From: Polytrichum commune
Lineage: Eukaryota > Streptophyta > Polytrichopsida > Polytrichales > Polytrichaceae
Direction: 5' to 3'
Length of the DNA: 64,000 nucleotides
NCBI GenBank assembly: GCA_950295325.1
Contig: OX485804.1
Coordinates: 34,534,001-34,598,000, forward strand
The position numbers and the translations under genes are program-made. The notes beneath the pieces were generated by a model. That model did not search any database. It was not told the origin of the DNA and saw only the letters and a list, made by a program, of their open reading frames with translations. How positions within the stretch are numbered: the first letter of the stretch is position 1; the number at the start of each line of letters is the position of its first letter. Below, one piece after another: positions 12,001 to 20,830 of this stretch.

Positions 12001-13417
12001 CATGCCTAAAGGAATCATCCGGGATGTACGCCTCGATGTCGGCGGAATCGTAATCCGGACAACACTCACCGTCATAGACATGGTGAGCACTGAAGATAGT
12101 TACTCTCTGTTATTAGGGAGACCATGGTTAAAGGAGGCCCAAACACAACATGATTGGCCCCTTAACAAATTGACCTTGACTCAAGGAGGAAGCAAGGTAG
12201 AATTGAGTACTCAAAGAACCCCGGCACTACCACCGGGTAAGAGACCCTTAAATTGGGAAGACTACGACTGGGAGATGGGACTATCGGATGAAGAGGAGGC
12301 AATAGTCTATGAGGCATTTCCCGAGTTGCTACCTATGGGAGACTTTGATTTGAAAAGTTTGAGGAAACTGCACGGATCAAGCTGTAATACAGTGGGGGTT
12401 GATAACCCTAAGAAACCGGGAAGGCCTAGAGAAAACCCCGGCGAACAAGAGAAACCTCGACCTCGTAAAGCTACCAAGAAGGAGCAAGAGGCCATGGAAG
12501 AGAAACCCGTATATCCGGACCAATTCTACAAAGTTAAAGAAGGGGATATAACGGTGGACGTTACTCCTGCCGCGGAGGCAGTGAAAGGAAAGAAGATAGC
12601 GGGATGGACCGTAGAAGATGAAGACCTAGTCAAAAATTTGAACCTAGGAACCCTTGAAGATCCTAAATTGGTGAAAATTTCCAAGGACTTGGGAGAATAC
12701 GAAGCTAAAGTGAAAGATCTTTTGCTTCGTTTTAAAGATGTGTTCGCATTTACCTATAAGGACATGAAAGGGATACCCCCGTATGTTTGTGAACACAAGA
12801 TTGAATTACAACCGGAAGCCAAGCCGGTGCGGCAAATGCGGTACAGAATGAACCCCAATTACGCCGCCAAAGTGAAGGAGGAAATTGATAAGTACTTGGA
12901 AGCCGGGTTCATATACCCCGTCGACAAAACGGAATGGCTATCACCGATCGTGATTGTGCCAAAGAAGAATGGGAAACTACGAGTGTGCGTTGACTACCGC
13001 AAACTCAACGCAGTCACCAAGGTAGACCCTTTTCCTCTACCTTTTACCGAATCAATTTTGGAAGCTGTTGCAGGACACGAGATGTACACGTTAATGGACG
13101 GGTATAGTGGTTACAACCAAATCATGATCGCTCTGGAGGATCAATTGAAGACATCTTTTATTACCGAGTATGGAGCTTTCGCGTACCGAGTAATGCCCTT
13201 TGGTTTGATGTGTGCCCCAGCCACATTCCAAAGGGGAATGATGAAAATATTTGCAGACTACCTTGATAAGTTTATGAAGGTTTTCCTAGATGATTTTACA
13301 GTATATGGAACCAAGGAGGACCATATCGAACATCTAGAGAAATGTCTGATCAAGTGCCGAGAAAATGGAGTAAGCCTAAATCCGGAGAAATGTTTTTTTC
13401 TGTGTAAATTCGGGAAG
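9023..13417 (+). CDS. Gag-protease-reverse transcriptase (5' part of polyprotein)
   Basis: This is the first part of the gag-pol polyprotein. ATG at 9023 opens a highly charged N-terminal region. A retrotransposon gag domain follows (about 9870-10300). Three CCHC zinc knuckles of the C-x2-C-x4-H-x4-C form lie at 10541-10582, 10595-10636 and 11117-11158, separated by an Arg/Tyr-rich segment. The aspartic protease has the active-site motif LIDGGSGVNII (Asp codon 11891). Reverse transcriptase runs from about 12820 and includes YTLMDGYSGYNQI, MPFGL and the catalytic FLDD (Asp codons 13289 and 13292). The correct reading breaks at about 13418. There one extra base moves the homologous sequence into the next frame; the original frame stays open without homology to 13582. 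An acidic Ser/Asp/Glu stretch (about 11290-11420) lies between gag and protease. Confidence 0.9.
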
Positions 13418-13418
13418 G

Positions 13419-15356
13419 CTCCTTGGACATGTGGTTTGCCAAGAAGGCTTGTTGGTGGACCCCAAAAAGGTGGACGTAATAGGAAAGTTACCTCCACCAA
13501 CCACAGTACGGGGAATTCGGAGCTTCTTAGGACAAGCCACATATCACCGGAAATTCATTTGGATGTACGCGGAAATCACTAGACCTCTGTACTTACTTTT
13601 GAAGAAAGGGGAAAAATACATTTGGACAAAATCCTGTCAAGAGGCGTTTGAGGAGGTGAAGAAGAGACTCACAACAACGCCTATACTAATAACCCCCAAT
13701 TGGGCTATGGAGTTTCACGTACATTGTGATGCCTCCAATATAGCCATTGGTGCGGTTTTGGCTCAAAACACCCACGGAGATAGAGATTCTCCAATATACT
13801 ATGCCAGCAGACTTCTAAACAACGCCGAGAGAAATTACAGCACCACCGAGCGAGAAGCTTTGGCGATGATTTATTCAGTCGGTAAGTTTAGACATTATCT
13901 TCTAGCTAACCATGTGGTTTTCTATGTAGACCACCAAGCTTTACTGTATCTAGTCAACCGACCAGTGGTATCTGGCCGAATTGCTAGATGGATGTTACTA
14001 CTTCAAGAATATGACTTTGAAGTAGTCTACAAACCTGGGAGAAACCATGTAATGGCCGACCACCTATCAAGGATAGAAAGCGGAGAAGATCCCTCAGGAG
14101 TACAAGACCAGTTTCCGGACGCCAGCCTCTTTATGGTGCACGTGCAACCTTTCGAAGATTGGCGAGCACCTTTTATTGAATACCTTACCCATGGAAGATT
14201 ATTGTCAGCTCTAACCACCTCACAAGAGCAGGACAAGATCAAACAACTAAGTGAACCATTCGTTTTGAACAACGAAACACTCAAACGGGTAAGCATCACT
14301 GGCAAAATACAGGAGTGTATCGCTGGCGACATCGTTGAAGAGATAATAGGGGAAGCCCATGAACATGAAGGAACACATGTTAATTACAATACCACGTGGC
14401 AAAATATTCTGCGCACACCTTATTGGTGGCCTACAAGGAGGAAGGATGTCTTGGCATATTGCCAAGAATGTCCGATATGTAATATGGTAAACAAAGGTGA
14501 GATACACGACGCAATCTCACCGGCCGATATTGAAGACCCTGATAACGTGCTACCAATTGAGCCTTTGGAAGCCGGAGAAAACTTGGCAGATGGTACTGAT
14601 CCCGATTGGACAACCCCATATGTCCAATATTTGACCCATGGAACCAAATGGGAAGACGACCTACCTTACGAGGAACAACAACTGATAGCTCATCGCAGTC
14701 AATTTTACATACTAAAGGAAGGGGAATTACATCGCATCTTCCAAAACAACGTTGTCAAAAGATGTATGCCTGGAAAGTACGTGAAAAACTACATAAAGGC
14801 TTTCCATATACGTGAAAATCGGCATTACTCATTCGACGCCACCCTGCAACTCATCTTACGAGAGCCATATTGGTGGCCCACCATAGCAGAGGATCTCTCG
14901 TTGTTCATAACCTTGTGTACAGGTTGTCGTGGAAAAGGGGACGAGTTGGCCCCAAAGGAAGGATCCCACGAACCTACTACCTCAGAAGGCGCCGTACCCT
15001 ATGAAGAGACCCTCAACGATTGGAGAACACCAATAATCGAGTATCTGACCCAGGGAGAAATCAAGGTAGGGACACTTACGCGAAGGGAATACAAAGAGAT
15101 CATACGAAGAAGCGAGTTTTTCACGATGGACAAAGGAAAACTCAGGAGATTAGAGAGGAATGGGAAAACCAAAGAATGCATTGCGGGACCTCAAATCAAG
15201 CAATGGATAGAGAAAATGCATACTTACCAACAAAAACATTTGACCGCTGATCAAACTTGGTTTCGGATCTCAAAGGGAAATCGATGGTGGCCTACCATGG
15301 GGATCTACGACGTACAAAATTTTATCAAATACGATTGCCCGACATGTCGGGAATAA
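13419..15356 (+). CDS. RT thumb, RNase H and zinc modules 1-3 (polyprotein continued)
   Basis: This continues the reverse transcriptase one frame over (LLGHVV is the first homologous stretch) and runs to a TAA at 15354-15356. A Ty3-type RNase H follows the RT. Its acidic residues are visible as HCDASN (Asp codon 13728), TEREAL (13848) and YVDHQ (13929), and it ends in MADHLSRI. Three integrase-type zinc-binding modules follow (DWR or DWT to final Cys: 14157-14480, 14604-14927, 15018-15347), each with H-x5-H, a WWPT motif and a C-x2-C pair. The stop directly follows module 3. The same frame continues beyond it with module 4, so this is one polyprotein interrupted by a single stop codon rather than a separate gene. 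Confidence 0.85.
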   Translation, partial: LLGHVVCQEGLLVDPKKVDVIGKLPPPTTVRGIRSFLGQATYHRKFIWMYAEITRPLYLLLKKGEKYIWTKSCQEAFEEVKKRLTTTPILITPNWAMEFHVHCDASNIAIGAVLAQNTHGDRDSPIYYASRLLNNAERNYSTTEREALAMIYSVGKFRHYLLANHVVFYVDHQALLYLVNRPVVSGRIARWMLLLQEYDFEVVYKPGRNHVMADHLSRIESGEDPSGVQDQFPDASLFMVHVQPFEDWRAPFIEYLTHGRLLSALTTSQEQDKIKQLSEPFVLNNETLKRVSITGKIQECIAGDIVEEIIGEAHEHEGTHVNYNTTWQNILRTPYWWPTRRKDVLAYCQECPICNMVNKGEIHDAISPADIEDPDNVLPIEPLEAGENLADGTDPDWTTPYVQYLTHGTKWEDDLPYEEQQLIAHRSQFYILKEGELHRIFQNNVVKRCMPGKYVKNYIKAFHIRENRHYSFDATLQLILREPYWWPTIAEDLSLFITLCTGCRGKGDELAPKEGSHEPTTSEGAVPYEETLNDWRTPIIEYLTQGEIKVGTLTRREYKEIIRRSEFFTMDKGKLRRLERNGKTKECIAGPQIKQWIEKMHTYQQKHLTADQTWFRISKGNRWWPTMGIYDVQNFIKYDCPTCRE

Positions 15357-16604
15357 TTTCACAACTTAGCAAGCTTATTCATGGTACATGTGCAACCGTT
15401 TGAGGACTGGCGAGCACCTTTTATCGAGTACCTGACTCACGGGAAGTTGTTATCCGTTCTAGCTACCCCTAAGGAACAGACTAAAATCTGGCAATTGAAT
15501 GAACCATTCGTTTTGGACGAGGAGAAGTTCATGCGGGTCAGTATCTCCGGCAAAATACAGGAATGCGTAGCCGGGGACATCATCGAAGAGATTATAGGTG
15601 AAGCTCATGAACAAGACGGAGTGCATTACAATCTGTCTACTACATGGCACTATATATTATGCACACCTTATTGGTGGCCCACACGGCGAAGGGACGTACT
15701 GGAGTATTGTGATGAATGCCCAGTATGTAAGTGTGCAGACAAAGGTGACGTGACTGGGGACATTACCCCACACGACTCCGAAGAAGACGACGATCCACTT
15801 CCTGTCAAACCTTTGGAGGCACAAGAGGATATGACAGGGAAAGCGGAACCAGATTGGACAACACCATATGTCCAATATCTAACATGTCAAACGTACGGTA
15901 CACCATGGGTGAATTCCCTACCCCTAGAGGAAAGGAGATTGATTGCTTACCGCAGTCGATTCTTCATACTTAAAGAAGGAGAATTACATCGGATGTTTCA
16001 CAACGGCATCATAAAGAAATGTATACCGGGAAGGTATGTGAGGAGTTACCTCAAGACCCTCCATATAAAGGAAAATCGGCATTTCTCGGAAAACGCCACC
16101 AGGCAACTGGCGCTACAAGGTCCTTATTGGTGGCCAACCATCGCGGAAGATGTGTCGCTACTCATCACGCTATGCACTGAATGCGAAGGGCAGGGAGAAG
16201 AGTTACCAATGGAGGGAAGCTCTACCCAACCTAGTAATGAAACGGATATGATACCTTACAAAGAAACCTTCTACGATTGGAGAACCCCCATGGTTGAATA
16301 CCTGGCACGTGGGAAATTCAAAATGGACGCAGAAACTCAAAGACGGCAAAGAGAGCTCCTACGGGATAGCGAGTTCTTCGCTTTAGAGAAAGGAAAACTC
16401 CGGAAATTGGAGAAAAACGGAATGGCCAAGATTTGCATTGGAGGTTACCAGATAAAGCATTATATCGGGAAAATGCATGTCTATCGAAAAGCACATCTGA
16501 ACGATCAATACACCTGGCTACGATGTTTACAAGGGAACCGGTGGTGGCCCACGATGGGGCTAAGTGATGTACAATTATACATTGAGTATGATTGTCGAGG
16601 CTGT
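14133..16604 (+). repeat. Duplicated block of three zinc modules (1-3 and 4-6)
   Basis: Modules 1, 2 and 3 are closest to 4, 5 and 6 respectively, at offsets of 1248, 1248 and 1257 bases. Both blocks start with the same short leader, ending MVHVQPFEDWR (14133 and 15381). The array therefore grew at least once by duplication of a three-module unit after the single modules had already diverged. Confidence 0.85.
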
Positions 16605-18593
16605 CGAGAGCGATTTATAGGCCCATACCATAACATAGTTTGCGGGTCCATTGTCGTACAACCACACGACACCAAGGATTGGAGGAGGTTATTGATAGAA
16701 TACCTCACCTACGGATACCTTAAAGGACCCCGTATTTCAAAGAATCAATACAAAAGGATAACTCAACAAAGCCAGGAGTATTTCATCGAAGAGGGGAAAC
16801 TAAAAAGGATATTCCCGGACGGAAACATTAAGATATGCATTGCCGGACGCGAGATTGACGAACACTTGAAGAGCTTACACGTAACCGATACAGGAGAGCA
16901 TCTCAGCATAGGGTTAATGTGGCACCTAGTCACGTTTGGACCCTACTGGTGGCCCACGTGCGGAGCCGACATTAAAAACTTATGCAATCATAAATGTTTG
17001 ACCTGCAGCAACCAACCGGAGTTCTCAAAAGGCGAGCAAAACCAATCACGCCTAGGCAGGAAGGAATTACAAGGAACACCTACCACGGATTGGAGACGCC
17101 CTTATATGGAATACCTCACATGCGAAAGGGTCTTTACCCAAAACTTAACACCAGAAGATAAAAGGGCTGTGGAACACAACCATAAATATTTTGTGTTCCT
17201 CGAGGGTACTTTACAAAGAATACGTAAAGGAGGAAAGAGTAACCAACTTTGCATTCCGGAGACACGAGTACCCATGTACTTAGGTAGGATTCACGGGGGA
17301 ACCAAACCTCATTTAGCCGCCATGGAAACATGGAAGGCCGTGGCCACAGGAGAATACTGGTGGCCAACATGGGGAGTTGATGTGTGCAACCATCTAAGAG
17401 ATTGCAAAACTTGCAAAGGAATGGCAACGCAACCAGCGGAGAATCAAAACTCGGTTGCGCAAGAATCAACACATGAGCCAGATTGGAGGCTCTTGATTAT
17501 ACGACAACTAAATAGCATCGAGAAACTAAACCATATTAACACCCAAGAGGAATTGGGGTTAACCAGTTTCGACACGGAGACTTATTTCACCACCGAAGAT
17601 GGTCTGAAATACCGATTACCAAATGGAGAAGTAAAAATGTGCATCACTAAGGATGATGCCATTGATTGGGTGAAAAGAATATATCAATATCAGATACCTC
17701 CTCTTACAAAAGAGGAGACACTTACAGAAGTACACGAAGGCCCCTATTGGTGGCCAAATATCCCTCAGGACGTGGAACATATACTCGAAGAATGTCAAAG
17801 GTATCGGGATATCCTATTACCAGGCCCCAAAATCGAGAACTATGGGACCATCCTACAAACTAAGAATACTCAGGATTGGAGGGAACCAATCGTCCAATAT
17901 CTCAAGAACCCCATGGAGTTAAGCAACTTTGCTTTTCACGAAGAATTGGGTGTATTACGTGAGGAACTACCTTACTATTCTTTACAAAATGGGGAATTGA
18001 AACGGAGATTCGCGAACGGCGAAATTAAACTGTGCGTTTCCAAAGAAAAGGGGGGGGAATGGTTAACCACCATCCACCAACAAGGAACTCCACATCTCTC
18101 AATGGACGAGATGATCTCGCAAGTCACCACAGAACCTTATTGGTGGCCCACAATTCCCCCTGATATTGATAATTTATGCAGGAACTGTAAGATTTGTTGG
18201 CCTACTCGATCGGAGGGACGGATGATCGAGTGCACCACGATCACAGCAAAAGAGGAAAACGAACAAGACTGGAGAGCCCCCTACATTGATTACTTAAAAC
18301 ATGGTCGTTTGACCACGGAAGCGTCAACTACACAACGGCAACAGATAGCAATACGTAGCCGACCTTTCATGTTAAACCAAAATGGGACACTAATCAAAGA
18401 AGGTCCAGACGGCATACGAAGAACATGCGTAGCCGGACCAGTGACAACAGCTATCATTGCAGAAGCCCACGAGGGTATCGCGGGAGGACATTTCTCAGCT
18501 AACATCACCCTCCACAAGATTTTGACCGCTTTGTATTGGTGGCCCACCATTAAACGGGATGTGCATTTGTATTGTACCCAATGTGATATATGC
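14157..18593 (+). repeat. Eleven tandem integrase HHCC zinc-binding modules
   Basis: Starts of the DW(R/T) motif are 14157, 14604, 15018, 15405, 15852, 16275, 16677, 17088, 17481, 17874 and 18267, so the spacing is 387-447 bp. Each module has DW(R/T)xPxxxYL or a close variant, a hydrophobic middle with a Cys (CIAG-like), His-x5/6-His, (Y/R)WWP(T/N), and C-x2-C. This is the linker plus N-terminal zinc domain that normally occurs once between RNase H and the integrase core. Ten modules retain all four zinc ligands. Module 9 (17481-17804) has lost both His and the second Cys but keeps WWP. Only module 11 adjoins the catalytic core. Confidence 0.9.
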
Positions 18594-20063
18594 CAAAGGG
18601 TTGGCCCTAAAATATCTACAAGTCTCCAACCCTTACATCCTACAATGCCTACTGAGGTATTTCAAAAATGGGGCTTAGATTTTATCGGCCCAGTCAACCC
18701 ACCAGCTAGAGGCACCAAAAATCGATACATCATCACGGCCACTGACTACACCACCAAATGGGTGGAGGCCAAAGCGTTAAAAGATAACACGGCCAAGTCA
18801 ACGGCTAAGTTTCTTTTTGAAGAAATAATCATGAAATTTGGATGCCCTTTGGAGTTCGTGAGCGACCAAGGGAGTCATTTTATTAATGACACTATCAAAA
18901 TACTTACCCAAGAATTCATGATTTTACATCGGAAATCAACGACTTACTACCCACAGGCGAATGGGCAAGCTGAAAGTACTAACAAGGTGATAAAAGTTGC
19001 CTTGACCAAAATGGTGAATGCCAATCGAACAGATTGGGATACCAAGTTACATGCAGCGCTTTGGGCCTATAGGACAGCCTATAAGGTTACCACAAAGCAC
19101 ACTCCATTTTCATTAGTTTTTGGTACGGAAGCCTTGTTGCCTATGGCTTACCTTCACCCTGATGTGTACCAAGAACGGAGCCAAGAAATTCATCCCATTC
19201 TCGAAAAGAGAATGGAACAACTCAGAGTTATGGATTTGACCCGACACGAAGCAGAAGAGAACATGAGACACATGCAAACCTTACGCAAAGAGAGACATGA
19301 CCATCCTAAATCAAAGACACGTTGTCACCAATGTAAACAGGAAGCAACCAAGCCACCACGAAATAAGGCTAAGGAATCCACAATCGTGAAGAAAGAATTG
19401 GAGCAAGGGACTACACTCAAACCACGATTTTACCCCGGCCAACGAATCTTGTGGCATTTACGCCATAAAATACCCGGGCCCGGCAAATTCAAAATACGAT
19501 GGGCAGGACCATACGTGATTAAACAACTCTATGACAACGGATCGGTGGACGTCACCACTTTACAAGGAGAAGAGTTGGGCCGAGTTAACATGAACAAACT
19601 CAAACCTTATCAAGAACCGGAGACTCCTCAAGCTTATGCTTTACAAATTCTAGCATGCCATCTGTTGGAAGCAGAAATTAAGGCAAAGAAATCCCAAACT
19701 CAAAACAAGGATATTTCAAAGCCTCTATTGAACCCCTCTAACCAAGGAACGACCTCACATACCAAACCTCCACCATACCCGGATCAGGCTACTCTGGATG
19801 AAGAAGACTTGGAGATACATCGCATCATGTTAGAAGGTTATTACGCGCAACCCACAAAGTTATGGGAGCAAGGTGTAACACGACCACGCGACCATAGGAC
19901 CAACGGCACTCAGTCAACCGACGAATTGGTCAAACCACAAGGAACAAGTGTATTTACGCCACCTAAGGCCACCTTGGATGGAGAAGTACAAAGGGATGCG
20001 AACCATGCCTATGAAGACCCTACCCATGTGAAAGAGGGTAGGGAGGTGCATCCCCTCGAATAA
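15357..20063 (+). CDS. Zinc modules 4-11, integrase core and C-terminal tail
   Basis: It is in the same frame as the preceding part, after one TAA; the first ATG is at 15381. Eight further zinc-binding modules follow: 15405-15728, 15852-16184, 16275-16604, 16677-17006, 17088-17414, 17481-17804, 17874-18197 and 18267-18593. Only the last is joined to an integrase catalytic core. That core has Asp at 18678 (LDFIGP), Asp at 18864 (SDQGSHF) and Glu at 18972 (GQAEST), giving the exact D-x35-E spacing. Integrase inserts the element's cDNA in the nucleus. The C-terminal part contains the usual GRVNMNKLKPY region and then a low-complexity tail. No chromodomain is visible. The frame is uninterrupted over 1560 codons, which suggests selection until recently. 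Confidence 0.9.
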   Translation, partial: FHNLASLFMVHVQPFEDWRAPFIEYLTHGKLLSVLATPKEQTKIWQLNEPFVLDEEKFMRVSISGKIQECVAGDIIEEIIGEAHEQDGVHYNLSTTWHYILCTPYWWPTRRRDVLEYCDECPVCKCADKGDVTGDITPHDSEEDDDPLPVKPLEAQEDMTGKAEPDWTTPYVQYLTCQTYGTPWVNSLPLEERRLIAYRSRFFILKEGELHRMFHNGIIKKCIPGRYVRSYLKTLHIKENRHFSENATRQLALQGPYWWPTIAEDVSLLITLCTECEGQGEELPMEGSSTQPSNETDMIPYKETFYDWRTPMVEYLARGKFKMDAETQRRQRELLRDSEFFALEKGKLRKLEKNGMAKICIGGYQIKHYIGKMHVYRKAHLNDQYTWLRCLQGNRWWPTMGLSDVQLYIEYDCRGCRERFIGPYHNIVCGSIVVQPHDTKDWRRLLIEYLTYGYLKGPRISKNQYKRITQQSQEYFIEEGKLKRIFPDGNIKICIAGREIDEHLKSLHVTDTGEHLSIGLMWHLVTFGPYWWPTCGADIKNLCNHKCLTCSNQPEFSKGEQNQSRLGRKELQGTPTTDWRRPYMEYLTCERVFTQNLTPEDKRAVEHNHKYFVFLEGTLQRIRKGGKSNQLCIPETRVPMYLGRIHGGTKPHLAAMETWKAVATGEYWWPTWGVDVCNHLRDCKTCKGMATQPAENQNSVAQESTHEPDWRLLIIRQLNSIEKLNHINTQEELGLTSFDTETYFTTEDGLKYRLPNGEVKMCITKDDAIDWVKRIYQYQIPPLTKEETLTEVHEGPYWWPNIPQDVEHILEECQRYRDILLPGPKIENYGTILQTKNTQDWREPIVQYLKNPMELSNFAFHEELGVLREELPYYSLQNGELKRRFANGEIKLCVSKEKGGEWLTTIHQQGTPHLSMDEMISQVTTEPYWWPTIPPDIDNLCRNCKICWPTRSEGRMIECTTITAKEENEQDWRAPYIDYLKHGRLTTEASTTQRQQIAIRSRPFMLNQNGTLIKEGPDGIRRTCVAGPVTTAIIAEAHEGIAGGHFSANITLHKILTALYWWPTIKRDVHLYCTQCDICQRVGPKISTSLQPLHPTMPTEVFQKWGLDFIGPVNPPARGTKNRYIITATDYTTKWVEAKALKDNTAKSTAKFLFEEIIMKFGCPLEFVSDQGSHFINDTIKILTQEFMILHRKSTTYYPQANGQAESTNKVIKVALTKMVNANRTDWDTKLHAALWAYRTAYKVTTKHTPFSLVFGTEALLPMAYLHPDVYQERSQEIHPILEKRMEQLRVMDLTRHEAEENMRHMQTLRKERHDHPKSKTRCHQCKQEATKPPRNKAKESTIVKKELEQGTTLKPRFYPGQRILWHLRHKIPGPGKFKIRWAGPYVIKQLYDNGSVDVTTLQGEELGRVNMNKLKPYQEPETPQAYALQILACHLLEAEIKAKKSQTQNKDISKPLLNPSNQGTTSHTKPPPYPDQATLDEEDLEIHRIMLEGYYAQPTKLWEQGVTRPRDHRTNGTQSTDELVKPQGTSVFTPPKATLDGEVQRDANHAYEDPTHVKEGREVHPLE

Positions 20064-20110
20064 GAAAATCACACACCCCCCCCTAGGCAAAAAGCTCGCC
20101 TAGGGTGACA

Positions 20111-20130
20111 CACTGGGTTAGTAACCAGTG
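20111..20130 (+). other. Conserved hairpin, copy A
   Basis: CACTGGGTTAGTAACCAGTG is a perfect 6-bp stem with an 8-base loop, followed by AGAGCCTTTTTA. The same stem and nearly the same loop occur exactly 700 bases downstream at 20811-20830, while the flanking DNA has diverged. It lies just after the polyprotein stop and may be an RNA element of the genomic transcript. Confidence 0.6.
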
Positions 20131-20294
20131 AGAGCCTTTTTACCACCAAAACACGGTAGAAAGTAATGGGAATAGACCATAACATGTTTATGCGACAACA
20201 ACAACAAAGTGTCAAATCAAGGAAGGAAGTCAAGACCACCCGGGACTCGAAAGTGCAAGGATACGACTAACTCGAACCACAAGTTGTAATTAAG

Positions 20295-20729
20295 ATGCGG
20301 AACTCTTCAAAGAATAACACCACCGACTTCCTAATTACTACACTTTCTCAACCAAGTGAGGAGACCATCTCGCACACCGAGTCTCCACCTCACCAAGACC
20401 AAGAAACTTCAGAGGTAGAAGACCTAGAAATACACCAAGTCTTAATGGAAGGGTATTTTGCTCAACTGATACAACAAAAGAGAAATACCTTAAACCTCAT
20501 AATTGACAACCAAATGAAAGAGAAAGAAGCCAACCTACATACCATACAATTACAAGAAAGATGCCTTAAACCTCATAAGGCACGACCAAGGGAACGGAAA
20601 AGAAACCAACCTACATACCATCCAACTACCACCCTTATCCCAAGGGGGACTACTACCAAGATCAGGAGGAAATTTGGAGGCCGCCACACCTATGAGGAAT
20701 ACAATCCATGCCCACTTTGCCATACCTAG
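20295..20729 (+). pseudogene. Duplicate of the polyprotein C-terminal tail
   Basis: The 144-residue frame from ATG 20295 resembles the polyprotein tail at about 19710-19870. Both have a Thr/Ser/Pro stretch, then a Glu-Asp-Leu-Glu-Ile-His motif and a Leu/Met-Glu-Gly-Tyr motif followed by Ala-Gln. It belongs to a diverged tandem duplication of roughly 600-700 bp in which copy A holds the end of the true polyprotein. No independent function is evident, and it is not fused to the integrase. Confidence 0.6.
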
Positions 20730-20810
20730 CTCGGACCCCACTGGGGTGGAGCCAATATACCAATAAAATTTGGAGGAAGATCCCTGGGCAAGACTCACCT
20801 GGGATCTCAT

Positions 20811-20830
20811 CACTGGACTAGTAACCAGTG
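20811..20830 (+). other. Conserved hairpin, copy B
   Basis: CACTGGACTAGTAACCAGTG has the same 6-bp stem as copy A, with 6 of 8 loop bases kept, followed by GGAGCCTTTTTA. It lies about 80 bases after the duplicated tail frame. Confidence 0.6.

Noticed and set aside
13710-14110. Second (archaeal-type) RNase H or chromodomain, as in Tat or chromoviruses
   Set aside because: Only one RNase H with its acidic residues was seen. The region after it is zinc modules, and the integrase C-terminus lacks chromodomain aromatic residues.
15354-15362. Programmed stop readthrough of the TMV type
   Set aside because: The bases after the TAA (TTTCAC) and after the TAG at 24228 (TTAACC) do not match the CAR-YYA context known for leaky plant stops.
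14157-18593. Several independent integrase genes
   Set aside because: Only one catalytic core (18678-18974) is present. The other modules end after the zinc ligands and share one reading frame.
20111-20140. Rho-independent terminator
   Set aside because: The hairpin plus T-run looks bacterial, but the locus is a plant retrotransposon. The T-run is short and interrupted by several bases from the stem.
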